A DNA stretch of 64,000 nucleotides from Halothiobacillus diazotrophicus (GTDB lineage: Bacteria > Pseudomonadota > Gammaproteobacteria > Halothiobacillales > Halothiobacillaceae), in NCBI RefSeq assembly GCF_001663815.1, contig NZ_CP016027.1, positions 434,001-498,000 of the forward strand, given 5' to 3'. Shown here piece by piece: positions 56,901 to 64,000 of this stretch (the stretch's first letter is position 1; the number at the start of each line of letters is the position of its first letter). Under the pieces are notes generated by a model that did no database searches, was not told the origin of the DNA, and saw only the letters and a program-made list of their open reading frames with translations. A program made the translations under genes and the position numbers.

Positions 56901-58182
56901 TGCGCTGACCGGCTTGCCAAATCGGGTCAAGCTCTCGGAGCAGCTATCGTTCCTGATTTCCCTGATGCGCCGATCCCAGAGCAGTCTCGCTGTGCTGTTT
57001 CTCGATATTGATCGGTTCAAGGATATCAACGACACCCTGGGTCACAGCATCGGCGATGCGCTTCTGCTCGAAATAGCCACGCGACTGAGAAAAGTGCTTC
57101 GCGATGAAGACACGCCGTCGCGCATGGGGGGCGACGAGTTCATCCTGGTGCTGCCCGATTGCGACGCAGCGTGCGCGGCACGCGTGGCTCAGAAGCTCTT
57201 GCAGGTGATTGCGGTGCCCTTTCAGATCGAGCCCTATGATCTCGTCGTTTCCGCTTCCATTGGGATCGCAATATATCCCGAAGACGGAGAGGATCTCGAA
57301 TCGCTCTCCAAGAGCGCGGACACCGCGATGTATCGTGCCAAGCTCGAGGGGCGAAACTGTTACCGATTCTTCACCCCCGAATTGCAGTCTCAACTGTCCA
57401 GGAACATGCAACTGGCGACGGCGTTGCGTCACGCCGTGAACTATGGCGAGCTGTCCGTCTTCTATCAGCCTCAGATGTCCGTACAGACCAACTCGATCAT
57501 CGGCATGGAGGCACTGTTGCGTTGGCAGCACCCTGAATTCGGTGCCGTTTCGCCGGGAGAGTTCATTCCGATTGCCGAAAGCAGCGGCCTGATCATCCCG
57601 ATTGGGGAATGGGCATTGCGCACTGCGGCAAAACAGGCACGTGCATGGATGAACGCCGGTGTGTTCGATGGTGTGCTTGCGGTGAATCTATCCGCAGTCC
57701 AATTCCGCCATCCTGATCTACCGGATACGATTTCGCGAATTCTTCAGGAGTCAGGGTTGCCGCCGGATCGTCTGGAACTGGAACTGACCGAAGGGGCGAC
57801 CTTGCAGGACCCGGTGGGTGCCATCACTGTCATGGACCGGTTGCATGCGCAAGGCGTACGCATGTCGATCGACGATTTCGGGACGGGATATTCGTCGCTC
57901 AGCTATTTAAAGAAATTCAAACTGCACAAGTTGAAGATTGATCAATCGTTTGTTCGCGATATCACGACGGATCCGGAAGACCGCGCCATCGTCACAGCGA
58001 TTATCAATCTCGGTAAGAACCTGGGTCTGAAAATAATCGCAGAGGGCGTGGAAACGGAAGGGCAGCTCGGTTTCCTGCAGGGGCAGCATTGTGATGAAGT
58101 ACAGGGGTATTATTTCAGTAAGCCCCTTTCCGCGGCGGATTTCGAGCGCTATTCAAAAGCGTGTCATCGTGAAGGTCGATAA
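53920..58182 (+). CDS. soluble multi-PAS/GAF GGDEF-EAL protein, 1420 residues
   Basis: A very large cytoplasmic c-di-GMP protein without membrane helices. Approximate order: PAS 10-125, PAS 135-255, PAS 265-385, GAF 395-545, PAS 550-670, GAF 690-850, PAS 865-980, GGDEF 985-1155 (GGDEF at 1070-1074), EAL 1165-1415 (Glu1197 in MEALLRW). The EAL set AVNLSAVQFRHP, IDDFGTGYSSLSYLKKF, LKIDQSFVRDI, IAEGVETEGQ and QGYYFSKPL is complete. The many PAS and GAF domains suggest integration of redox, gas or small-ligand cues; no cofactor ligand was pinned down. ATG 53920 sits just after a purine-rich ribosome site; the GTG one codon earlier is less likely. Confidence 0.94.
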   Translation: MDNTRSRFGNIVLQSVLDASLDAAVIIAEDGRILEANRTAIARYGYSRDELLGMNVSQLSADDHRDFVRPKLRELMARGEIFEWQHRTKNGIEIPVEIYAQPLDLEGETVIFSNVRDIRRRKKIQNELAEQKHFLERILDTEPGTVYIFDLERQQNVYVNRHWFALFGYTPEETQDLGSWFLALFHPDDLPRIRQHHEAWPYATSDEVRRIEFRVRNKSGEWLWLNARETPFTRNEDGVVTQILGIAHDITPRILLENERELFVSLANNSQEFIGIADLELRPVYANPAGLSLIGLPDLDALKMIRMQDFFFTEDQRFITEDFLPAVIREGGREVEIRMRHFQTGAAIWVLYNVFMIYDMHGQPAGLAILSRNIHERKRWETLLKGQTQILEMIASGLPLAETLDRLVRLIESQSPGMLGSILLLDPDGIHVRHGAAPSLPAAFTNAVDGQPIGPEAGSCGTAAYRKVAVYVEDIATDPLWAQYRDAALPHGLHACWSTPIIDGRDRVLGTFAMYYRQPGLPTPEHLALIATTTHIAQIAISRYNSESELRLNEERLRLALTVANQAWFDINVQTGAAIVSEDYAGMIGFSNEEFKPSVPDWLANVHPSDRAQVAEAFQRCIDTGGPVSVEYRRRTKMGDWLWMRSIGKIVARDSSGNALRMIGIFMDISQQKRADEKIRRMTQLYAALSQCNQAIVRCNSEEELFPQICRDAVDYGGMTLAWIGKLDPMEARVIPVAAYGSGQAFLQGLDVTTDGQLATGRGPTGIAVREKRPYWCQDFRNDPALAPWRDRAAEYGWQSMASLPLYRRGNIVGALIVYSDALATFDEPAQRLLEEMAMDISFALDRFVGEQERRLAEEALRVSEQHLRTIVETEPECVKVVGRDGALIEMNQAGLRMLEVDSIDDVRERGLLEFVAPEYRDDFLGLHQRVLEGDSGTLEFEIIGAKGTRRWLGTHAAPMRDAQGGVSALLGITRDITEHKSAREQIQYMANYDALTGLPNRVKLSEQLSFLISLMRRSQSSLAVLFLDIDRFKDINDTLGHSIGDALLLEIATRLRKVLRDEDTPSRMGGDEFILVLPDCDAACAARVAQKLLQVIAVPFQIEPYDLVVSASIGIAIYPEDGEDLESLSKSADTAMYRAKLEGRNCYRFFTPELQSQLSRNMQLATALRHAVNYGELSVFYQPQMSVQTNSIIGMEALLRWQHPEFGAVSPGEFIPIAESSGLIIPIGEWALRTAAKQARAWMNAGVFDGVLAVNLSAVQFRHPDLPDTISRILQESGLPPDRLELELTEGATLQDPVGAITVMDRLHAQGVRMSIDDFGTGYSSLSYLKKFKLHKLKIDQSFVRDITTDPEDRAIVTAIINLGKNLGLKIIAEGVETEGQLGFLQGQHCDEVQGYYFSKPLSAADFERYSKACHREGR

Positions 58183-58326
58183 TATCCCTTCGTGGATTTC
58201 TATTTTCCTTCTTTCCCGTTTTATAGGTATTGCCGAGAGACAGATCACCGAAAAAAATACCCGTGCTATTAAATTTATGGTCTAGGCTTTTAAGCGTGGT
58301 TCATCAATTCTGCTCAGGGGGCATTT

Positions 58327-59994
58327 ATGAAAAACAATGGTCCGGTAACGCAACGGAATGTGACCTTTTCCGACGATGTTTTTTTGGTGTCTACGACCGA
58401 TCTAAAGGGTGTTATTACCTACGTCAATGATGACTTCATTGCCGTGAGCGGTTTTACCCGCGATGAGCTCGTTGGTAAAAGTCATAATGTCGTGCGTCAT
58501 CCGGATATGCCTGCTGCGGCCTTTGCTGATCTATGGCAAACACTGAAGAAAGGCGAATCCTGGCGTAATCTCGTCAAGAATCGCTGCAAGAATGGTGATC
58601 ATTATTGGGTCGACGCTTATGTCAGTCCCATATTCAAGGAACGGGAAATTATCGGCTACCAGTCGGTGAGAACGCGCCCGACGGATACGCAAATCCGCGA
58701 TGCGGAGAAACTGTTCAAGCAGTTGAATGCCGACCCATCGGCGACCATGCCAAAAAAGCGCGGCTTCCATGATTACTCGGCTTTGCTGCTGATCAATTTC
58801 GGAATGCTCTTTCTCATGGCGTTCCAGACCTTCAATCTGTATCTATTGTTCACCAGTCAAAGTCCGCTCGATGCCGAGCATCTCATTATGGGCGTCCTGG
58901 GCCTGTTCTGGCCGATACCCATGTATCTGATCGTCCGATCCTTGTTCAGACCCATCAAACATACCGCCGCGGAATTGAAGCGCATTGCCGCTGGGTATCT
59001 TCGCGATCGCATTGACGTTAAGGGTCGGAACGAAGTCGGCAGTATTGCGGAATCCACCAAATCCTTGCAGGCGCGTTTGATTACGGTGATCGGCGAATTC
59101 ACGGAGTCTTCAGTCACACTGTCCTCGGTGGCCGAGCAGCTGTCGAGCAGTAGCGAGCAGTCGGTCAGAGGGCTCGAACGCCAGACAAGCCAGACCGAGA
59201 TGGTCGCCGCAGCCATGAATCAGATGACCGCCACTGTCCAGGATGTGGCGCGGAATGCATCGCAAACGGCCGAGGCGGTGCACCAGGCTCAGAAGCAGAC
59301 AGCCGAGGGGCAGCAGGAATTGCAGCGCACGCATGCTGCGATCAACCAGCTGTCTGCGCGCCTGGATGGCACCGCCAAGGTGATCGACACCCTCCGAACC
59401 AAGGGCGATGCCATCGAGAACGTGGTGAAGCTGATCAGCGGCATTGCCGACCAGACCAATCTGCTGGCGTTGAACGCGGCGATCGAGGCGGCGCGTGCCG
59501 GCGAACATGGTCGCGGATTTGCCGTGGTAGCCGACGAGGTGCGCTCCCTGGCCGCCAAGACCCAATCCTCGACGATTGAAATCCGCGACATGATCGAACA
59601 GTTGCGCAGCGGGATCGTCGAGGCCGTGGACGTGGTCCAGCAGGGGCATAGCCAGATGGAGAACGTCAAGGAACGGGCGACGGCGACCGAGCAGGCGCTG
59701 GGGCAAATCAATACGGCGGTCCAGCATATCGGGGACATGAGCACGCAAATCGCCACAGCCACGGAAGAACAGAGCTTGGTGGCCGAGGAAATGAATCGCA
59801 ACATCACCGAGATCAGTAACCAGACGGAGACGGCCACGCGCCTGAGTCGGGACAATGCGGCGCTGGGAGATCAAATCGCCAAGCTATCCGAAGAGCTGCA
59901 ATATATCGTTGCCGCGTACAACTTGGGCATTGACGGCTCCAAGATATCGTCTCGACAGAACGCTCGTGGTCGGGGCAGTAAGGCGAACAATTGA
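58327..59994 (+). CDS. aer: Aer-like PAS chemoreceptor
   Basis: A 555-residue aerotaxis-type receptor. The N-terminal PAS domain (about 15-115: [65 protein letters not shown]) is the FAD-binding PAS of Aer. Two hydrophobic segments with a short loop (about 148-172 and 185-206) keep both ends in the cytoplasm. A HAMP-like stretch and the receptor coiled coil follow, with the tip [20 protein letters not shown]. It probably feeds the CheA encoded about 30 kb away. It stands alone between two c-di-GMP genes. Confidence 0.92.
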   Translation: MKNNGPVTQRNVTFSDDVFLVSTTDLKGVITYVNDDFIAVSGFTRDELVGKSHNVVRHPDMPAAAFADLWQTLKKGESWRNLVKNRCKNGDHYWVDAYVSPIFKEREIIGYQSVRTRPTDTQIRDAEKLFKQLNADPSATMPKKRGFHDYSALLLINFGMLFLMAFQTFNLYLLFTSQSPLDAEHLIMGVLGLFWPIPMYLIVRSLFRPIKHTAAELKRIAAGYLRDRIDVKGRNEVGSIAESTKSLQARLITVIGEFTESSVTLSSVAEQLSSSSEQSVRGLERQTSQTEMVAAAMNQMTATVQDVARNASQTAEAVHQAQKQTAEGQQELQRTHAAINQLSARLDGTAKVIDTLRTKGDAIENVVKLISGIADQTNLLALNAAIEAARAGEHGRGFAVVADEVRSLAAKTQSSTIEIRDMIEQLRSGIVEAVDVVQQGHSQMENVKERATATEQALGQINTAVQHIGDMSTQIATATEEQSLVAEEMNRNITEISNQTETATRLSRDNAALGDQIAKLSEELQYIVAAYNLGIDGSKISSRQNARGRGSKANN

Positions 59995-60033
59995 GCGTTT
60001 TGATAGAGGCAGGTCGGATGGGCACACGGTTGC

Positions 60034-63000
60034 CTAAATGCTTTTGTCCCTGATGCGCTCGATCAGGTAGCCGGTCAGCAAGGCGCTGGTTCCTGCATCC
60101 CCGGGGTTGTCGTGGATCAGCTTGTGCCACCGGGCTACCTCGCTATCCTGCAGGTCCTGATCGATCAGGAATTGGGTGAGTGGACATTCTGCCTCATCCA
60201 CGGGATGAACGTGGTGCTCGTGGTGAATGAACCACCAGTGATAGGTCAGCGCACCCAGAAAGGTATCGATCTTCTCGGGACGGATCGGTAGCTCGAATCC
60301 GCGGTACCAGGGTTCCAGATGTTTCGCGGTCATCGGGCGGGCAAGTGCGTATCCCTGCCCCTGTTGTGCGCCGAGGATGGCGGCCATTTCGAGCATCCCT
60401 TTGTCTTCCAGTCCCTCCACGACGACCACAAAATTGAGATCGCGCCCCATCTGTACGATGGACGAGATCAGTCCGATCGTCTGGATCGGCTTGTCCCGAA
60501 CCTGAATCAGCAGCCCCTGATCGATTTTGATTGTTTCGAAGGGAATGGACGACAACCGTTGCAGACTGCTGTATCCGGAGCCGAGATCGTCGATTGCCAG
60601 CTTGACACCTAAGTTCAGCAGTCGTTCGATGACCTCGTTTCTTTGCACGATATCCATGGACTGGGTTTCCAACAGCTCGAGTGTTAGCCGTTGCGGCGCG
60701 ATTCCGTATTTTTCCAGTGCCGTTCGGACCCAGTCCGGACTCTGGTTGTCCAATAGCGCGCAGGGCGGCAGATTGATGGACACATCGACGCTCATCCCTT
60801 GCTCGTCCCAGGATACGAGATGTGCGAGTGATGCTTCCAGACCGATGCAAAATAGCCGGTTCAATTCGGCTTCGCTCAGCAATGCCAGGAAGAAACTGGG
60901 CGGTACCGTTTGCGCTTCCTTCAGATTGAGCCGGGCAAGAGCTTCGACCTTGATCATCTGGCCGGTCCGAAGATCCACGATCGGTTGAACCAACATTTGC
61001 AGGCCGTTGTTGAAGAGGCGTTGACGTATTTTTTTTGCTTCCGCCTCCGGCACGATGGGGGGCCTGGTGCCAGAGCGCGCCCAAATCTGCTCCCATCGCT
61101 GCTTCATCCCGAAGGCGAATTGCTGCATCACCTGCGATTCGAACTGACTGGGGTAGGCACCCATCATCACGATCACCGCTTCGCATTGTCCCTGTTCGTT
61201 GATGATGGGCACGCTGAGGGCTGAGCGTGCGCGCTCGATGAGCGGTGATTCCCGCCACACCTGATAATGCGGATCCTGCGACAGCGAGGGGATCGAGTAG
61301 ATCTGTCTGCTTCGCCATGCCTGCGCGCAAATTGTCATGCCGCGTGGCGACGAGGGATCGACCACGGGCTCATGCCCCGGTCGGGCGTACAGTTCGGCAA
61401 CGGTTGATGCCAGAGGGCCTGCATGGGTCACGATGGTGAATGTGCCATCTGGTGCGAGTTGAACGAGCAAAGCGGCCTGAATGCCGGCTAGTGCCCCGAT
61501 CTGATTGATTTCCGCCGTGCTGCTTTCCTGCCACGATATCCCCTGGGGGGGCAGCGGGGCCGAGTTGAGACGAAAATAGGCGGTGAGAATCTGGTCCTCG
61601 ATGGCCAGTTCGACATGCAGATCGTCCTGGATACGGGTTTCGGCGGTGATGAGTAGCCGGTACCGCTCGCGAGCGGGTAGTAAAGCATGACTCAGGTGCT
61701 CGTTGAGTAGTCGACGGTATAGACTGATACCCTGCGTTAATAAGATTGGCCTGACCCCAACCAGGACATGGACCGTGCCGACGTGCCGCGCGTGTTCGAT
61801 GAGTCCCGCCTGGGACGTTTCGGGGTTCAGCAGGAATTGCAGATGATGGCGCTGACTCTGCATAAGTCCGGCCATTTCCTGATTGCTGAGTGTTTTGAGG
61901 ATCGCATTGGCTTGAGGATCCCGGGCAAGTTCCGAGTAGAAGGAATTGACGAATTGGCCGAGTACGCGCTCCAGATACGGTCGCGTTTTATGGAGCAGGG
62001 CAACCGCTTCCTCGCTGTAGGCGTCAAACTGTTTCTCAGATTCCGGCGGACCGGCGCGGTCGACGCCATGGCGCCACCACTGCTGCCGATCGTGTTTGTG
62101 CTCCTTGGCCTGGTACATGGCTGCATCGGCATGCCGTATCAGGCTGTCGCCATCCTTTGCATCGAAGGGAAAGAGGGCCACGCCGAGCGTCATGCCGACT
62201 TCGGCACGGGTGGTCTCGGAAAGGACGAACGGGTATTCAACGGCTTGGTGCAAGCGGTCCAGCGCCGCCTGCAACTGAGCCATGGTATTGCCCGATTCGA
62301 GGTTTTCGAGCACAACAATGAATTCGTCCCCGCCCAGCCGGACAAGGAAGTCCGTTTCGCGAATCAGGGACTGCATCCTTGCGGCCAACTGATTCAGGAG
62401 CTTGTCACCTGCCTCGTGCCCCCAGTTGTCATTGATGGGCTTGAAATCGTCGAGATCCAGCATGCCGACCGCCAGGATGGTATTTTGGCGATCGGCCCGG
62501 GCAATGGCTTTTGGTAGATATTCATCCAATGCCCGACGGTTGGGGAGGCGGGTCAGTGCGTCGTGCAAAGACTCGAAGAGAATCTGATCCTGAGCCTGCT
62601 GCTGCAGGGTGACGTCGACGATACTCCAAAGTATCCCCGGGTCTCCACTTGCCAGGGAAACCGGTGAACCCAGGATCTGCACGATGATGATGGTGCCGTC
62701 TTTCCTGCGGATATTTGCCGTTTCATGAATCCATGGCTGACCATGAAGCAAAGCTGCGTGCTGTGTCGCAAAACGTTCAAAAGCGTCATGATCGACGTGA
62801 AGCAGTGCCGTGCTTTTTCCGACGAGTTCATCGATGGGATAGCCGGTAATTTCGCTCAGTGAGGCATTAGCATCTTGAATGATCCTGTGTTCGTCGACCA
62901 GAAACAGTCCCGCGGCATTTTTTTCGAATAGCGCGCGTTGATAGTTCTGGGACTGCAGTAGCCTCCGTTCGAGTTGTCGCTCCCGGTTACGGGCGTCAAT

Positions 63001-64000
63001 CTGATCCAGACCGCGGGAAATGATGTGCGCCAATTCCCCGAGCAATTGTTGAACATCTTCGTCCCACACGTTTTCCTGTGCGTGATAGACACTGAATATC
63101 GCCCATATCTGTCCATTTCGGAAAATGGGGTGTGCCGCACAGGCGTGAAGACCGAAACGACAAGCACGTGCCTGCCAGGGTTTGGCGTAATTCGAGTCCT
63201 TGCAGGACTGGTAAAAGCGGGGTTTCTGATCGCGCCAGGCGAGTCCGACCGGATCTCCCTGCTGGTTGTGTTGCGGGTGGAGCGACACGGCGAGATCCTG
63301 GAGGTAGTCGACCGCGCCGAATGCAGCGATACATCGCAATAGTTCCCGTTTGTCCGGTGTGCCGACCCAGGCAAGTTTCAGGTGACCATATTGAATGGAA
63401 AGCCTGCATATCTCCTGGAGCAATACCCCGTCATCGTCTGTAGTGGCGATGATCTGGCTGACCTGCGCCGACATCGTGTTGAATTCGTTAAGTCGTTTGA
63501 GCCGCTGTGCGTCCCGTATGCGGTGCTGAAAAAGGACGACGATGCCTGCAGCGGCCAGGCCAAGCAGAAAAAGCGTGCCGATTTCCCAGGCCCAGCGGAG
63601 GGGCGCCTGAGCCATGTACAGCTCCATTGCTCTGTTTGCTGCCCAGTTGATTTGTATCTGTAGTGGGTAACCCGGTACATCGATCGGATCGGTCTGAACT
63701 TTTCCCGGGGTACCGTTGAACAACACGCGACCATCCTGCCACTCACCGAGGACGCTACGGTCCCGAAGGTCGATAACCGTGAATCGGAAGATCCGCGATA
63801 GTAATGGTTGTTCATCATGAAGCAGTCGATCCAGGTGATAGGGGGAACCGACAAAGAAGCGGGTCTTCCCATCCGAATCGGTCACCCTGAATCGCATGGG
63901 GAGTACATGCGCGTCCACTCTCTGGGCAAACGTGGCGCGCCCCAGTAGGAAATTCCTGTTTAGCCCGAGCGCCGTGAATTCGTCGCCGTTATTGATTGGT
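60034..64000 (-). CDS. GAF-PAS-GGDEF-globin-GAF-EAL protein, 5' end outside window
   Basis: A giant c-di-GMP protein whose frame is open to the window edge; numbering here is from GTG 63918. An extracytoplasmic region leads to one membrane helix (about 110-131), GAF (150-305), PAS (325-440), GGDEF (450-615, LGGDEF at 528-533), a sensor-globin segment (640-785), GAF (800-945) and EAL (960-1200, Glu992 in VEALARL; INLPP, IDDLGSGYSSL, IKIDQGL). The globin has GTVHVLVGV with His717 where globin-coupled sensors place the haem-binding His, suggesting oxygen or NO control. A His-rich C-terminal tail (1212-1294) follows. Internal placement of globin between GGDEF and EAL domains is notable. Confidence 0.88.
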   Translation of the reverse strand, partial: PINNGDEFTALGLNRNFLLGRATFAQRVDAHVLPMRFRVTDSDGKTRFFVGSPYHLDRLLHDEQPLLSRIFRFTVIDLRDRSVLGEWQDGRVLFNGTPGKVQTDPIDVPGYPLQIQINWAANRAMELYMAQAPLRWAWEIGTLFLLGLAAAGIVVLFQHRIRDAQRLKRLNEFNTMSAQVSQIIATTDDDGVLLQEICRLSIQYGHLKLAWVGTPDKRELLRCIAAFGAVDYLQDLAVSLHPQHNQQGDPVGLAWRDQKPRFYQSCKDSNYAKPWQARACRFGLHACAAHPIFRNGQIWAIFSVYHAQENVWDEDVQQLLGELAHIISRGLDQIDARNRERQLERRLLQSQNYQRALFEKNAAGLFLVDEHRIIQDANASLSEITGYPIDELVGKSTALLHVDHDAFERFATQHAALLHGQPWIHETANIRRKDGTIIIVQILGSPVSLASGDPGILWSIVDVTLQQQAQDQILFESLHDALTRLPNRRALDEYLPKAIARADRQNTILAVGMLDLDDFKPINDNWGHEAGDKLLNQLAARMQSLIRETDFLVRLGGDEFIVVLENLESGNTMAQLQAALDRLHQAVEYPFVLSETTRAEVGMTLGVALFPFDAKDGDSLIRHADAAMYQAKEHKHDRQQWWRHGVDRAGPPESEKQFDAYSEEAVALLHKTRPYLERVLGQFVNSFYSELARDPQANAILKTLSNQEMAGLMQSQRHHLQFLLNPETSQAGLIEHARHVGTVHVLVGVRPILLTQGISLYRRLLNEHLSHALLPARERYRLLITAETRIQDDLHVELAIEDQILTAYFRLNSAPLPPQGISWQESSTAEINQIGALAGIQAALLVQLAPDGTFTIVTHAGPLASTVAELYARPGHEPVVDPSSPRGMTICAQAWRSRQIYSIPSLSQDPHYQVWRESPLIERARSALSVPIINEQGQCEAVIVMMGAYPSQFESQVMQQFAFGMKQRWEQIWARSGTRPPIVPEAEAKKIRQRLFNNGLQMLVQPIVDLRTGQMIKVEALARLNLKEAQTVPPSFFLALLSEAELNRLFCIGLEASLAHLVSWDEQGMSVDVSINLPPCALLDNQSPDWVRTALEKYGIAPQRLTLELLETQSMDIVQRNEVIERLLNLGVKLAIDDLGSGYSSLQRLSSIPFETIKIDQGLLIQVRDKPIQTIGLISSIVQMGRDLNFVVVVEGLEDKGMLEMAAILGAQQGQGYALARPMTAKHLEPWYRGFELPIRPEKIDTFLGALTYHWWFIHHEHHVHPVDEAECPLTQFLIDQDLQDSEVARWHKLIHDNPGDAGTSALLTGYLIERIRDKSI

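Overview
The window reads as chromosome of a gammaproteobacterium with moderately high GC. The evidence is gammaproteobacterial-type PurL, Rep, YaeQ and YhiN proteins, SUF iron-sulfur assembly, glutathione-dependent formaldehyde oxidation and an NAD-linked molybdenum formate dehydrogenase. A sulfur-oxidising or autotrophic lineage such as the Halothiobacillaceae would fit, but that placement is a guess. No phage, transposon, CRISPR array or rRNA was seen.

Layout. 1-9.8 kb: the C-terminally cut end of a membrane diguanylate cyclase, then a leftward run purL, EamA transporter, rep, YhiN-like flavoprotein, and a small membrane protein. 10.0-10.5 kb: a stand-alone BLUF blue-light photoreceptor. 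10.5-17.7 kb: a leftward SUF operon (Rrf2 regulator, sufB, C, D, S, sufT, Rieske ferredoxin, A-type carrier, sufE) with a recognisable promoter. 17.9-22 kb: a predicted Tat-exported GH64 glucanase-like lipoprotein, tRNA-Met, an HDOD-GAF protein and a host-attachment-family protein. 22.3-31.4 kb: a complete chemotaxis operon (receptor, cheY, STAS protein, cheA, receptor, cheW, a 47-codon ORF, cheR, cheD, cheB), followed by tRNA-Val. 31.9-43 kb: a one-carbon block holding a divergent ModE-type regulator, fdsG-B-A, fdhD, fdsD, an oxalate/formate-family transporter, and convergent S-formylglutathione hydrolase and class III alcohol dehydrogenase. 43.3-45 kb: an OpgC-like membrane protein and YaeQ. 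45.1-64 kb: an island of very large signalling proteins (BvgS-like hybrid kinase with a REC-EAL partner, a solute-binding protein overlapping a GGDEF-EAL protein, a 1420-residue PAS/GAF/GGDEF/EAL protein, an Aer-like receptor, and a GGDEF/globin/EAL protein running off the right end).

How it fits together. Formaldehyde would be oxidised through the glutathione adducts to formate by AdhC and FghA. Formate, internal or imported by the OFA transporter, would be oxidised to CO2 with NADH by the Fds enzyme. That enzyme needs the iron-sulfur clusters SUF builds and the sulfuration factor FdhD. The signalling half is dominated by c-di-GMP turnover (five GGDEF and/or EAL proteins) beside a full chemotaxis pathway. 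The most striking link is inside CheA: between its P2-like region and the dimerisation helix lies a tandem segment whose first repeat matches the c-di-GMP-binding MshEN consensus. This suggests, but does not prove, that c-di-GMP acts directly on the chemotaxis kinase. The second candidate for a little-described system is the overlapping gene pair of a periplasmic NMT1/SsuA-like binding protein and a membrane GGDEF-EAL protein, with no ABC transporter genes nearby.
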